Assembly: GCA_021740915.1 (NCBI GenBank)
Contig: JAIOYW010000001.1
Coordinates: 341,311 to 405,310, forward strand
DNA from: Ignavibacteriales bacterium
Lineage (GTDB): Bacteria; Bacteroidota; Ignavibacteria; Ignavibacteriales; Melioribacteraceae
Length of the DNA: 64,000 bases
Direction of reading: 5' to 3'
The notes under the pieces were generated by a model. The model was not told the origin of the DNA, searched no databases, and saw only the letters and a program-made list of their open reading frames with translations. This document shows, piece after piece, positions 1 through 9,313 of this stretch (position 1 is its first letter; every line of letters starts with the position of its first letter). The translations under genes and the position numbers were made by a program.

Positions 1-1322
1 TGCCTGCTGATATAAAAGTGAAGGTTGGAGAAATCCCGGCAATAGATCACAATTACGGGTTTATTAACTCGGCATATCCGAGTATGAATGAAAAACAACT
101 TGCAATCGGTGAATCCACATTTGGAGGCAGAGAGGAACTTCAATCGGATAAAGGCTTGATTGACTGCCAGCAACTTGTGCAGCTAATGATGGAACGAGCT
201 GCCTCAGCAAGAGAAGCGATTTCAGTTTCCGGACAACTGCTTGCTGAATACGGATGGATTGATGAGGGGGAATGTCTTACAATTGCGGACAAAAATGAAG
301 CCTGGGTTTTTGAAATTGTCGGACCCGGAAAAAATAAAATCGGAGCAGTTTGGGCAGCTCAAAGGGTCCCGGATGACCATATTTCAGTTAATGCAAATGC
401 TTCAAGAATAAGAGCTATAAAAACGGATGATCCGGATAACTTTCTCTACTCTGAAAATATTTTCAGCTTAGCTCAAGAAAATGGCTGGTGGAAACCGGGT
501 GAAAAGGAATTCGAGTTTTGCTATGTATATGCACCAGATAGCAGAAATTCAATTGCAGCACGAAGAAGAGAATGGCGTGTTCTTTCACTTGCAGCACCTT
601 CGCTTAAACTCGATCCTAACAGCGAGAACTACCCATTCTCTGTAAAACCAGATACTCTTGTTACTTTAGAGATGATGGTAAAAATATTCAAAGACTATTA
701 CGAGAATACTGAGTATAATTTTGTAAAAAATATTACATGGACAAATTCTGAAGGAAAAACAGAAATCTCACCACTGGCAAATCCCTTTATGCCTTATGAT
801 ATGAATAAAATTTTTAATATAAATGGAGGATGGGGATGGCGCGGAGAAAGGACAATTGCGAGATGGTACACAGTCTATGGCACTATTATGCAGTCGCGCT
901 CCTGGCTTCCAGATGAAATAGGCGGTGTTGTCTGGCTTGCCTGGGATAATATTGCTGCGGCAGTATATTCTCCGGTTTATTGTTCTGTAACCGACCTGCC
1001 TGAGAGTTATAAGATCAATGGGAGAGAATCTGGTTTCAACAAGGAATGTGCATGGTGGGCATTCAACAGATTAAGCACTCTCGCGGCACAACGCTGGGGT
1101 GATATGAGGAATGATATTGATAAAGAATGGGGACCATTGCAGTCTGAACTTTTTGAAAATCAGTACAGTTTTGAAAAGAAGGCTTTATTGTTGTTTAATA
1201 GGGACAAACAGGCGGCTATTAGTCTCCTTACAGATTATTCAATTGAAAACGGAGAAAAAATAGTTGAGAAAGCATGGAGACTCGGAGATTTCTTATGGAC
1301 GAAATACGATGAGAAATTCTAG
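1..1322 (+). CDS. C69-family dipeptidase (PepD-like), 5' end outside window
   Basis: The reading frame is open from the left edge (first full codon at base 3, reading P-A-D-I-K-V), so the gene starts outside the window; the GTG at 18 is only an internal codon. About 440 residues are visible. The stretches FINSAYPSMNEKQLAIGEST, CQQLVQLMMERAASAREAI and the ISVNANASRIR segment are typical of peptidase family C69 (Ntn-hydrolase dipeptidases). Known for the family: an N-terminal cysteine nucleophile cleaves dipeptides; that residue would lie upstream and cannot be checked. The gene ends four bases before the convergent helicase gene, leaving no room for a separate terminator. Function as a dipeptidase is inferred from family membership. 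Confidence 0.85.
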   Translation, partial: PADIKVKVGEIPAIDHNYGFINSAYPSMNEKQLAIGESTFGGREELQSDKGLIDCQQLVQLMMERAASAREAISVSGQLLAEYGWIDEGECLTIADKNEAWVFEIVGPGKNKIGAVWAAQRVPDDHISVNANASRIRAIKTDDPDNFLYSENIFSLAQENGWWKPGEKEFEFCYVYAPDSRNSIAARRREWRVLSLAAPSLKLDPNSENYPFSVKPDTLVTLEMMVKIFKDYYENTEYNFVKNITWTNSEGKTEISPLANPFMPYDMNKIFNINGGWGWRGERTIARWYTVYGTIMQSRSWLPDEIGGVVWLAWDNIAAAVYSPVYCSVTDLPESYKINGRESGFNKECAWWAFNRLSTLAAQRWGDMRNDIDKEWGPLQSELFENQYSFEKKALLLFNRDKQAAISLLTDYSIENGEKIVEKAWRLGDFLWTKYDEKF

Positions 1323-1326
1323 GAAA

Positions 1327-3318
1327 TTATTCTTCAAGCAGCCATTCTTCGGCCAGGGATTCGTCAATTCCTGCAATAAACCGTGATGGTTTTGAAAATG
1401 TTACTCCGCGGTATCTGTCGAAGATGTTCATCGGATAAGAAACATAAAGATTTTGTTTGGCTCTTGTGACGGCAACATACATTAATCTTCTTTCTTCTTC
1501 CATTGTATCCAGATTTTCAAATGACTGGCTGCTTGGGAAAAAACCCTCGACAGCATGGATAACGAAGACTGAATGCCACTCCAATCCCTTGGCCGAGTGA
1601 ATTGTTGACAGTGTGAGAAATTCCTTCTCTTTATCGGTGGCACTTATGTCCACTACACTCTCATTTGGTGGTTCCAGAGCAAGATCGGCAAGAAAATCCT
1701 GAAGATCATTATAATTTTCAGATATGTTCAGGAAAATTTCGAGATCTTTATGCCTTTTGTTATGATCATCATATGTTGATTTAAAATGAGGGTAATAGTA
1801 ATCATACACCTGACCGGAAAGATCAGACGGCAGCGCTTTTTTACCGGTTAATTTTTTGATAAAAGCAAACAAATTCTCAAGATCAGAATTCACCTTTGGA
1901 AGCATAGGTTTAGTAATGTCAACCAGGTTTGTCAGCCCGTATTTTGATATTTCTTCAAGTATCAATTGGGCTTTTTTAGGCCCGATTCCCTCATGGAGAA
2001 GCAGAATCCGATACCAGCTTATGAGGTCTTTTACATTAGTAATAACTCTAAGAAAAGCGATAATATCTTTTACATGTGCTGTTTCAATAAATTTCATTCC
2101 TCCAAATTTCACAAAAGGAATATTGGCTTTGTTCAATTCAATTTCCAAATCAAAAGAAAAATATGACGACCTGAATAAAACAGCGATCTCTGCGAGTGGA
2201 ACACCCTCCTCCCTTAATTCCAGAACACGTTCAACAATAAATCTTGATTGCATATTCTCATTAGTTGCTGAAACGATAGCGGGTAAATTCCCGCTTGTAT
2301 TATTGGTAAATAATTGTTTGGGAAATTTCTCAACTGCTGAATCAATGATATGATTTGCAAAATCCAGGATTGTCTGGGTGCTGCGATAATTTTGTTCAAG
2401 CTTGATCATCCTCGCATCGGGAAACATTTTAGGAAAATTGATAATATTTTTAAAATTTGCACCCCGGAAAGAGTATATCGACTGCGCGTCATCCCCTACT
2501 ACCATAATATTTCTTTTAATTGATGCAAGCCCCCTGACAATATCAGATTGAAGTTTATTTGTGTCCTGATATTCATCAACCATTACAAACTCGATCCCTT
2601 TGAGGAAACGATGTGCAACAGCAGCACCTTCATCAAGAAAATGTGAAAGGTAAATCAGGAGGTCGTCATAATCAAGTAAGGCATTCTTTGCCTTATATTT
2701 CTCAAACACATCAGTTATTTTAATAATATCTGGTAAAAATTCGAGGAAGTGCGGATAAATATCCTCAATAATTTTTTCTAAAGGTATTCCGGTGTTTTTT
2801 GAGAGGCTGAAGGATTTATAGATTGTATCTTTTTTTGGAAACCTTTTTTTGGAGTCACCAAGATTTATTTGTCCTCGAATCAGGTTAATAATATCTTCAG
2901 AATCGGATTGGTCAAGAATCGTAAAACCATTATGCAAACCAATAGCCGACCCGAATTTTCTAAGTGTCAGGTTGGCAAATGAATGAAATGTGCCTCCGCT
3001 TACCTTACTGCATCTGCTATCGAGCAACCCGGCAGCTCTGTTCATCATTTCACGTGCTGCTTTTCTTGTAAAAGTAAGTAGCAAAATCGAAGAAGGATCG
3101 TACCCTGATTCTACCAATCTTGCTAATCGGTAAACAAGAGTTCTTGTTTTACCGGTTCCTGCACCGGCAATAAGCAGAAACACTCCATTTTCAGCAATTG
3201 CGGCTTCATATTGTGCCCGATTAAGTTCGTGCTCATAGTCAATGACAAAATTAACCGGAGCGGACCTATTACTTAAATCAGCCCGCCCGGTTCTTTTTAA
3301 TACATATTTTTTTGCCAT
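1327..3318 (-). CDS. UvrD/Rep/PcrA-type ATP-dependent DNA helicase (SF1)
   Basis: A 663-residue superfamily 1A 3'-5' DNA helicase. Visible motifs in order: Q-motif LNRAQYEA (about 32-39), Walker A AGAGTGKT (51-58), DEYQDTN (motif II), GDDAQSIYSFRGA (motif III), QNYRST (motif IV), STIHSAKGLEW (motif V) and VAVTRAKQNLY (motif VI). All motifs needed for ATP hydrolysis and unwinding are present. At 663 residues it is somewhat shorter than UvrD/PcrA (about 720), as in many Rep-like members. It follows the small membrane protein at 3319-3807 with no gap and is the last gene of the floA operon. A role in repair or replication restart is inferred; UvrD, PcrA or Rep orthology cannot be fixed by eye. 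Confidence 0.92.
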   Translation of the reverse strand: MAKKYVLKRTGRADLSNRSAPVNFVIDYEHELNRAQYEAAIAENGVFLLIAGAGTGKTRTLVYRLARLVESGYDPSSILLLTFTRKAAREMMNRAAGLLDSRCSKVSGGTFHSFANLTLRKFGSAIGLHNGFTILDQSDSEDIINLIRGQINLGDSKKRFPKKDTIYKSFSLSKNTGIPLEKIIEDIYPHFLEFLPDIIKITDVFEKYKAKNALLDYDDLLIYLSHFLDEGAAVAHRFLKGIEFVMVDEYQDTNKLQSDIVRGLASIKRNIMVVGDDAQSIYSFRGANFKNIINFPKMFPDARMIKLEQNYRSTQTILDFANHIIDSAVEKFPKQLFTNNTSGNLPAIVSATNENMQSRFIVERVLELREEGVPLAEIAVLFRSSYFSFDLEIELNKANIPFVKFGGMKFIETAHVKDIIAFLRVITNVKDLISWYRILLLHEGIGPKKAQLILEEISKYGLTNLVDITKPMLPKVNSDLENLFAFIKKLTGKKALPSDLSGQVYDYYYPHFKSTYDDHNKRHKDLEIFLNISENYNDLQDFLADLALEPPNESVVDISATDKEKEFLTLSTIHSAKGLEWHSVFVIHAVEGFFPSSQSFENLDTMEEERRLMYVAVTRAKQNLYVSYPMNIFDRYRGVTFSKPSRFIAGIDESLAEEWLLEE

Positions 3319-3807
3319 TTACCTTCGTAGGGATTTTGGTTTTCCAATAATCTCCTGAGCAACGATGAGTGCCCCGATACTTTCCTTATTACTGAGAAGT
3401 TTTAACAGGTTTGATCTTGCACTGTTATGGTCTGAAGCAATCAATTGAGAATTATCAACGATTTCCGATGCATGGGCTCTTGTTCCCAGTGGAATGAATG
3501 AGGCACTGTATTTACTGAATTTACTATCAGTTTTTTCCATACTTTTAACAGGAGCAGCAAATTCATCGCCGGATGTTTCAAAACTATTCTCTCGATCATA
3601 ATTATCTTTTGATTCATAAGTCGTAGAAAAATCCGAATCGTATGGCACTTCAATTCCGCTCATCTCATTCGTATCGGAACTACCAGTCTCCCGCCTTTGT
3701 TCCGGCTGCGGCACAGGTTGTTTTTTTTTCCTCTTTTTCCCTAAGACTCCTTCGAGTAATCCGTATAACACAAAGAGTATTATGAGATAATCAAAAATGC
3801 TATCCAT
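3319..3807 (-). CDS. Membrane-anchored hypothetical protein between floA and the helicase
   Basis: This 162-residue protein has one N-terminal membrane segment (IFDYLIILFVLYGLLEGVLG), then a basic stretch (KKRKKK), a long polar Ser/Asp/Glu-rich linker probably disordered, and a short hydrophobic C-terminal block (residues about 138-160) ending IIGKPKSLRR. From memory, similar tails of the form EILGxPxALR recur in small uncharacterised proteins of this bacterial group; I cannot test that here. It lies 1 base after floA and abuts the helicase gene, so the three are very likely co-transcribed. It does not look like NfeD, the usual flotillin partner. Function unknown. Confidence 0.75.
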   Translation of the reverse strand: MDSIFDYLIILFVLYGLLEGVLGKKRKKKQPVPQPEQRRETGSSDTNEMSGIEVPYDSDFSTTYESKDNYDRENSFETSGDEFAAPVKSMEKTDSKFSKYSASFIPLGTRAHASEIVDNSQLIASDHNSARSNLLKLLSNKESIGALIVAQEIIGKPKSLRR

Positions 3808-3808
3808 A

Positions 3809-4795
3809 TTATGACTGTTCTTTTTTACTGTCCGGTTTGGAAATACTTGTTCTCATTTCAGTATCAGCCTGAATATTTTTGAGATTGTAATAATCCATTA
3901 CACCCAGGTTTCCACTCTTAAATGCCTCGGCAATAGCTTTTGGAATCTCAGCCTCAGCTTCCACGACTTTAGCACGCATTTTTTCGACTTCAGCTTTCAT
4001 TTCCTGCTCCTTAGCAACTGCCGCTGCCCTTCTTTCTTCAGCTTTTGCCCTTGCGACCTTAAGATCGGCTTCTGCCTGATCTGCCTGTAATATTGCGCCA
4101 ATATTTGTTCCAACATCAACATCGGCTATATCGATTGAAAGTATTTCAAAAGCCGTACCTGCATCAAGTCCCTTGGCGAGCACAACCTTAGATATGCTAT
4201 CCGGATTTTCAAGTACTGCTTTATGAGAAGCACTGGAACCGATCGTGGATACAATTCCTTCTCCGACCCTTGCAACTATAGTCTGTTCTCCGGCGCCACC
4301 AACTAATCTTTCAATATTGGCCCTAACAGTAATTCTTGCGGTTGCTTTTAACTGAATTCCATCTTTTGCAACCGCTGCAACCATTGGAGATTCGATAACT
4401 TTCGGTAAAACTGACATTTTAACTGCTTCTAACACATCTCGCCCAGCAAGGTCAATTGCGGCGGCTCTTTCAAAACTAAGATCAAGATTTGCCTTACTTG
4501 CAGAGATTAAAGCGTTTACAACTTTAATTACATTTCCGCCGGCAAGATAATGAGCTTCGAGCATGGATAGCTCCATTTTAAGTCCTGCCTTTGTTGCTGT
4601 GATCAAACTGCGAACAATGACTGTCGGGGGAACTTTCCTCAGACGCATTCCGATCAGGTCTTTTACAATCTTTACTTTAACGCCTGAAAAATAAGCGGTA
4701 ATGAAAAGTCCTACCGGGATGAAATATGTGAAAACAAACAAAAATAAAATTACGCCGACAATGATAAACAATGATATACTCGTGATTGGATCCAT
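3809..4795 (-). CDS. floA: Flotillin-like protein FloA
   Basis: 328 residues, the expected length for FloA (UPF0365, about 330). The N-terminus has a hydrophobic hairpin-like membrane segment (about residues 5-37), followed by an SPFH/band-7-like region ([40 protein letters not shown]) and an Ala/Glu/Lys-rich coiled coil (about 235-300). Known for the family: flotillins scaffold functional membrane microdomains on the cytoplasmic face. The start is supported by an AAGGAG Shine-Dalgarno sequence five bases upstream. It is first in an operon with a membrane-anchored hypothetical protein and a helicase; no NfeD-type protein is adjacent. Confidence 0.93.
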   Translation of the reverse strand: MDPITSISLFIIVGVILFLFVFTYFIPVGLFITAYFSGVKVKIVKDLIGMRLRKVPPTVIVRSLITATKAGLKMELSMLEAHYLAGGNVIKVVNALISASKANLDLSFERAAAIDLAGRDVLEAVKMSVLPKVIESPMVAAVAKDGIQLKATARITVRANIERLVGGAGEQTIVARVGEGIVSTIGSSASHKAVLENPDSISKVVLAKGLDAGTAFEILSIDIADVDVGTNIGAILQADQAEADLKVARAKAEERRAAAVAKEQEMKAEVEKMRAKVVEAEAEIPKAIAEAFKSGNLGVMDYYNLKNIQADTEMRTSISKPDSKKEQS

Positions 4796-4800
4796 TTACT

Positions 4801-4806
4801 CTCCTT
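4801..4806 (-). promoter_or_regulatory. Shine-Dalgarno sequence of floA
   Basis: On the minus strand this reads AAGGAG, five bases before the floA ATG. It fixes the floA start and shows that at least some genes here use canonical anti-SD pairing, although many others in the window have weak ribosome-binding sites. Confidence 0.7.
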
Positions 4807-4934
4807 GATAATAAGCTTATATGATGTTATTTTAACAACTAATTTAATTAAATAGTTGCGATTATTTTATGGATTAAGATAAATTCATAAATCGAAGACA
4901 CGATAATAATTGCTCCTTAATTCCTTGTTCACTC

Positions 4935-4965
4935 ACAATTGAAACGAAATTCCCCTTTCAATTGT
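4935..4965. promoter_or_regulatory. Perfect inverted repeat upstream of clpC
   Basis: Two 10-base arms, ACAATTGAAA at 4935-4944 and TTTCAATTGT at 4956-4965, are exact reverse complements separated by 11 bases. The element lies about 31 bases before the clpC start codon in the 200-base gap between divergent floA and clpC. It could be an operator for a stress regulator or a 5'-leader hairpin. It does not resemble the CtsR heptad repeat known from Firmicutes. No T-run follows, so a terminator is unlikely. Function is inferred from position only. Confidence 0.45.
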
Positions 4966-4996
4966 TAAAAAAGCAAATACTCATGGGATCATATAT

Positions 4997-7486
4997 ATGG
5001 ATGGTAATTTTTCGGAACGCGTACAGGAAGTTTTAAGATTAAGTCGTGAAGAGGCACTAAGATTAGGTCATGATTATATTGGAACCGAACACCTGCTTTT
5101 AGGAATTGTTCGTGAAGGTCAGGGAGTTGCAGTCAGAATACTCAAAAATCTTGAAGTAGATCTTATCAAATTAAAAAAAGCTGTTGAAAATACTGTTAGA
5201 ATTAGCGGTGGAACCCTTACTATCGGAAACCTGCCTCTGACAAAACAGGCTGAGAAAGTACTTAAGATAACTCAGATTGAATCAAAAATCTATAAATCTG
5301 AGATAATAGGCACGGAGCACGTTTTACTCTCCCTGCTCCGTGACGAAGACAATATTGCCACACAGATACTTAATCAGTTCAATATTACATATGAAAATGC
5401 AAGGGCTGAACTAAACAATATCCTTAGCAGCCGTAATCCTGAAAAAATGTCACAGGCCCAATCAGCAAAAAAACCGGATAAAACTAAAACGCCGGTACTC
5501 GATAATTTCGGCAGAGATCTTACTAAACTTGCTGTTGAAGATAAACTCGACCCTGTCATCGGCAGAGAAAAAGAAATTGAACGAGTTGCACAGGTACTCA
5601 GCCGCAGAAAGAAAAATAATCCTGTTCTAATCGGAGAACCAGGAGTTGGTAAGACTGCTATCGCTGAAGGTCTTGCATTGCGTATTGTCCAGAGGAAAGT
5701 GCCTCGAATACTTCAGAATAAAAGAGTTGTCACCCTTGATCTGGCTGGTCTTGTTGCCGGGACAAAATACCGTGGTCAGTTTGAAGAAAGGATGAAGGCT
5801 TTGATGACTGAACTTGAAAAAGCTGATGATGTTATTCTTTTTATTGATGAGTTACATACAATAGTTGGTGCAGGCGGAGCATCTGGTTCTCTCGATGCCT
5901 CAAATATGTTTAAACCTGCTCTTGCCAGAGGAGATATTCAGTGTATCGGGGCTACAACTCTCGATGAATATCGCAAATTCATTGAGACTGACGGAGCACT
6001 CGATAGAAGGTTTCAAAAAGTGATGGTTGAACCCCCATCCCTTGAGGAGACTATAGAAATATTACGCTCAATAAAATTTAAGTATGAGGAGCATCACCGG
6101 GTAAAATATTCGGATGATGCCATCACTGCCGCTGTAAAATTGAGCAATAGATATATCACTGACAGATATCTGCCCGATAAAGCGATAGATGTTCTCGATG
6201 AGGCAGGCTCAAGAGTGCATATGGGTAATTTTACAGTTTCTCAGGAAGTGCTGAGACTCGAAGATGAGATTGAAAAAATCAAGCAGGAAAAAATTCGTGT
6301 AGTTAAACAGCAGGATTATGAAGAAGCTGCGCGGCTCAGAGATAATGAAAGGACCCTGCAAAATGATCTTGAGCAGGCAAAAACAGATTGGGAAGAAAAA
6401 ACAAAAGACCTTATGTACGATGTAAGTGAAGATGATATTGGAACGGTTGTTTCAATGATGACCGGGATTCCCGTGACAAGGGTTGTACAAGCTGAATCAG
6501 AAAAACTTCTGAAGATGGAAGTTTCCCTCCGCAGCAGAATTGTCGGACAGGAAGAAGCTGTTGTCAAGTTGTGTAAAGCAATCCGGAGAAGCCGGGCGGG
6601 ATTAAAGAATCCTAATAAACCTATCGGTACATTTATCTTCCTTGGTCCAACAGGCGTGGGAAAGACTGAACTTGCAAAAGTTCTGGCTAAATACCTTTTT
6701 GATTCTGAAGAAGCTCTTATTCGGATTGATATGAGTGAATACATGGAAAAATTCGCTGTATCGCGCCTTGTTGGAGCACCTCCGGGTTATGTGGGATACG
6801 AAGAAGGCGGTCAGTTGACTGAGAAAGTGAGGAGAAAGCCCTATTCTGTTGTACTTTTCGATGAAATTGAGAAAGCCCATCCCGATGTTTTTAATATTCT
6901 TCTTCAGGTGTTGGATGATGGTTTGCTGACAGACAGTTTTGGGAGAAAAGTCGATTTTAAGAATACTATTGTAATTATGACTTCGAATGTCGGCACCAAA
7001 GACATAAAATCCACGGGGTCTTATGGATTTGGCTCCGGATCGGATCTTGAGAAATACGACCAACTAAAAAATACTATTGAAGATGCTATGAAACGATTAT
7101 TTAATCCTGAGTTTTTGAATAGGATTGATGAAACCATAGTTTTCAGACATCTTGAAATTGAGGATATAAAACAGATAATCAAAATTGAGTTGAAAGAACT
7201 GATCAAAAATATCCAGGAAAGGAAAATGAAGCTTGTTTTGAGTCCTGAAGCTGAAGATTTCCTCGCTCAAAAAGGTTATGATCCTAAATTTGGAGCAAGA
7301 CCTTTAAAAAGAGCAATTCAAAGGTATGTTGAGGATCCACTTGCAGAAGAACTCCTGCAGGAACATTTTAAGGATGGGGATAAGATTAAAGTCAAATACC
7401 CTGAGGGCAGTGAAGAATTGGTTTTTATTCCTGAAGAAATTTCTGATGAAGAAATCAATGAACATCATGACTCACAATCAAATTGA
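4997..7486 (+). CDS. clpC: ATP-dependent Clp protease ATP-binding subunit ClpC
   Basis: 829 residues, normal for ClpC. The N-domain carries two Clp-N repeats (about 1-145). The first AAA+ module has Walker A GEPGVGKT at 213-220, pore loop [11 protein letters not shown] and Walker [14 protein letters not shown]-like motif ([12 protein letters not shown]) lies in the middle domain, which separates ClpC from ClpA and ClpB. The second AAA+ module has Walker A GPTGVGKT near residue 550, and the C-terminal D2-small domain carries the [11 protein letters not shown] signature. Known role: a hexameric unfoldase feeding ClpP. No mcsA, mcsB, ctsR or clpP lies nearby. The upstream inverted repeat at 4935-4965 may regulate it. 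Confidence 0.96.
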   Translation: MDGNFSERVQEVLRLSREEALRLGHDYIGTEHLLLGIVREGQGVAVRILKNLEVDLIKLKKAVENTVRISGGTLTIGNLPLTKQAEKVLKITQIESKIYKSEIIGTEHVLLSLLRDEDNIATQILNQFNITYENARAELNNILSSRNPEKMSQAQSAKKPDKTKTPVLDNFGRDLTKLAVEDKLDPVIGREKEIERVAQVLSRRKKNNPVLIGEPGVGKTAIAEGLALRIVQRKVPRILQNKRVVTLDLAGLVAGTKYRGQFEERMKALMTELEKADDVILFIDELHTIVGAGGASGSLDASNMFKPALARGDIQCIGATTLDEYRKFIETDGALDRRFQKVMVEPPSLEETIEILRSIKFKYEEHHRVKYSDDAITAAVKLSNRYITDRYLPDKAIDVLDEAGSRVHMGNFTVSQEVLRLEDEIEKIKQEKIRVVKQQDYEEAARLRDNERTLQNDLEQAKTDWEEKTKDLMYDVSEDDIGTVVSMMTGIPVTRVVQAESEKLLKMEVSLRSRIVGQEEAVVKLCKAIRRSRAGLKNPNKPIGTFIFLGPTGVGKTELAKVLAKYLFDSEEALIRIDMSEYMEKFAVSRLVGAPPGYVGYEEGGQLTEKVRRKPYSVVLFDEIEKAHPDVFNILLQVLDDGLLTDSFGRKVDFKNTIVIMTSNVGTKDIKSTGSYGFGSGSDLEKYDQLKNTIEDAMKRLFNPEFLNRIDETIVFRHLEIEDIKQIIKIELKELIKNIQERKMKLVLSPEAEDFLAQKGYDPKFGARPLKRAIQRYVEDPLAEELLQEHFKDGDKIKVKYPEGSEELVFIPEEISDEEINEHHDSQSN

Positions 7487-7495
7487 TAATTCTTC

Positions 7496-7786
7496 ATGTT
7501 GTTATCAAAGATTGATATAGATAAGAATATCAAAAGCCTCCATGGATGGACATTTAATGGCGTGGATATTGAGAAAACTTTTGAGTTCTCTGATTTTCCG
7601 GAAGCAATAGCTTTTATTGTTAAAGCCGGAATTGAGGCGGAAAAAATGGGCCACCATCCTGATATCCTGCTTCACTCCTGGAATAAAGTGAAGATAATGC
7701 TCTCTACACACGATCAGGGATGCGTCACAGAAACCGATTTTGCACTCGCCACAAAAATAGAAAATTTAACAAAAAAGCTGCTGTGA
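7496..7786 (+). CDS. phhB: 4a-hydroxytetrahydrobiopterin dehydratase (PCD/DCoH)
   Basis: A 96-residue protein of the pterin-4a-carbinolamine dehydratase family. The signature is visible as EKMGHHPDILLHSWNKV followed by LSTHDQGCVTETDFALA, including the His-His-Pro and the later His and Asp positions. Known reaction: dehydration of 4a-hydroxytetrahydrobiopterin to recycle the pterin cofactor of aromatic amino acid hydroxylases. No hydroxylase gene is adjacent, so the physiological partner is unknown. It starts 9 bases after clpC and ends inside a strong intrinsic terminator, so it is probably co-transcribed with clpC. Confidence 0.9.
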   Translation: MLLSKIDIDKNIKSLHGWTFNGVDIEKTFEFSDFPEAIAFIVKAGIEAEKMGHHPDILLHSWNKVKIMLSTHDQGCVTETDFALATKIENLTKKLL

Positions 7787-7803
7787 GCAGCTTTTTTGTT
7801 TTA
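7771..7803 (+). terminator. Rho-independent terminator overlapping the phhB stop codon
   Basis: A perfect 12-base stem, AAAAAAGCTGCT (7771-7782) and AGCAGCTTTTTT (7786-7797), encloses the three-base loop GTG and merges into a T-rich tract. The left arm encodes the last codons of phhB and the TGA stop is at the loop. It should end the clpC-phhB transcript. The remaining gap to 8029 is AT-rich and shows no gene or clear structure. Confidence 0.9.
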
Positions 7804-8029
7804 CTGAATCTTTCTTTTTAAATTTCATTTAGCTACTTGAAAAAGAGAATGAGATAACATAGTATATCTTATTGTTTTTACGTTTTTTACCATATCTTGC
7901 TTAATAATTTGAATGGAGCTATTAAGTCATAATTCATTGCAGTTATATTAATAATTTGCCTTTTTATTAACTTATTTTTCTTTATACATCATTATATTTG
8001 ATGAATTAATTATGGTGGTTTAACTTTCA

Positions 8030-9298
8030 ATGTTTCGGTCAATATTATATTTAATATTATTTATCCCTGCTGTTTATACATCTGCTGATTTCACTTCTCT
8101 CTTTAAGAATAATAGTATGCGATTTGAATACTATGAAACTGGCAACTTTAATAATTCTACAATTTCAGCAGGAAAATTATTCAGGGAAGAAAAATGGTTT
8201 GGTCGTCAGCTATCAACTGAAGATAATTTCAAATATGGAAATTATCGGTTTGAGATAATAGACTCTGTTTCCGGACAAATTATTTACTCCCAGGGATTCT
8301 CAACTCTCTTTTTCGAATGGCAAAATACCGAAGAAGCAAAATCTATCTATCGGACTTTCGAAGGGTTCATTCGGTTTCCGGAACCGGTTAACCCTTTTGA
8401 ATTAAAAATTTTTAAGCGGAACGAGAAATTGGAATTGACTGAAAAGTTTTTGATAAAAGTAAATCCAAATTCAATTTATATTGAACCGTCCGGAAAAAAT
8501 GATTACACTTTGCTGGATATTGTAACCACCAAAGATTCGTTAACATACGATATACTATTTATTCCCGAAGGCTATACAAAGGATCAGCTCCCCGATTTTA
8601 TTTCGGATTGTAATAAATTTTCCGGATTTTTATTTAAGTACGAACCATTTAAAGAATTAAAAGAACAGATTGCTATCAGAGCTCTATTAGTCCCCTCTCA
8701 GGAGTCAGGTACTGATAACCCCGGAAATTCCACTTTCAAAAATACAGTCTTAGGAAGCTCTTTCTATACTTTTGGCTCAGAACGTTACCTAATGACAACA
8801 GATTACTTCACAATTGGCAGGCTGTCCTCAGGATTTCCCGCTGATAAAATAGTGATTCTTGTTAATACCGAAAAGTACGGCGGCGGCGGCATCTATAACT
8901 TTTATTCAATATTTGCAGCCAGGAACCAATATGCAGAAAAAGTATTTATTCATGAACTTGGACATGGTATTGCGGGTTTAGCAGATGAATATTTTGGAGA
9001 TGAGGTGGCTTTTCCCGAACTTTACCCGGAAGGTATCGAACCCTGGGAAATTAATATCACCAGACTTATCGACTTTAAAAATAAATGGGAAAAATATATT
9101 GACCCCGCTACACCAATTCCAACTCCTGTGAGTGAAGACACGAAGGAAATTAATGGGGTTTTTGAAGGAGGCGGATATGCCGTAAAGGGTATATACAGAT
9201 CAACTTTTAACAGTGTTATGAGATCGCTCTCATCGGCTTCCTATAATCCTGTTTCCTCAGAAGCAATTAAACAAATTATTCTTTTTACAGCACATTGA
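8030..9298 (+). CDS. Secreted M64-type (IgA peptidase-like) zinc metallopeptidase
   Basis: 422 residues with an N-terminal signal peptide (MFRSILYLILFIPAVYTSA). The catalytic region carries HELGHGIAGLADEY with His308, Glu309 and His312 and the third ligand expected in the GLADEY segment, the pattern of peptidase family M64. An ahead-lying domain (about 25-160) matches the N-terminal region usual in this family. The C-terminus contains FNSVMRSL, a likely Met-turn. It would act in the periplasm or outside the cell on protein substrates; the specificity is unknown, and the family name does not imply that IgA is cleaved here. It lies 15 bases before the phosphatase gene and may belong to the same transcript. 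Confidence 0.85.
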   Translation: MFRSILYLILFIPAVYTSADFTSLFKNNSMRFEYYETGNFNNSTISAGKLFREEKWFGRQLSTEDNFKYGNYRFEIIDSVSGQIIYSQGFSTLFFEWQNTEEAKSIYRTFEGFIRFPEPVNPFELKIFKRNEKLELTEKFLIKVNPNSIYIEPSGKNDYTLLDIVTTKDSLTYDILFIPEGYTKDQLPDFISDCNKFSGFLFKYEPFKELKEQIAIRALLVPSQESGTDNPGNSTFKNTVLGSSFYTFGSERYLMTTDYFTIGRLSSGFPADKIVILVNTEKYGGGGIYNFYSIFAARNQYAEKVFIHELGHGIAGLADEYFGDEVAFPELYPEGIEPWEINITRLIDFKNKWEKYIDPATPIPTPVSEDTKEINGVFEGGGYAVKGIYRSTFNSVMRSLSSASYNPVSSEAIKQIILFTAH

Positions 9299-9313
9299 CG
9301 CATCGTTGGAGCA

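Noticed and set aside
1856..2353. Plus-strand open frame of 165 codons
   Set aside because: It lies wholly inside the UvrD-type helicase gene on the opposite strand and has no recognisable family.
6316..7063. Minus-strand frames inside clpC
   Set aside because: They overlap the second AAA+ module of ClpC, which is conserved and intact.
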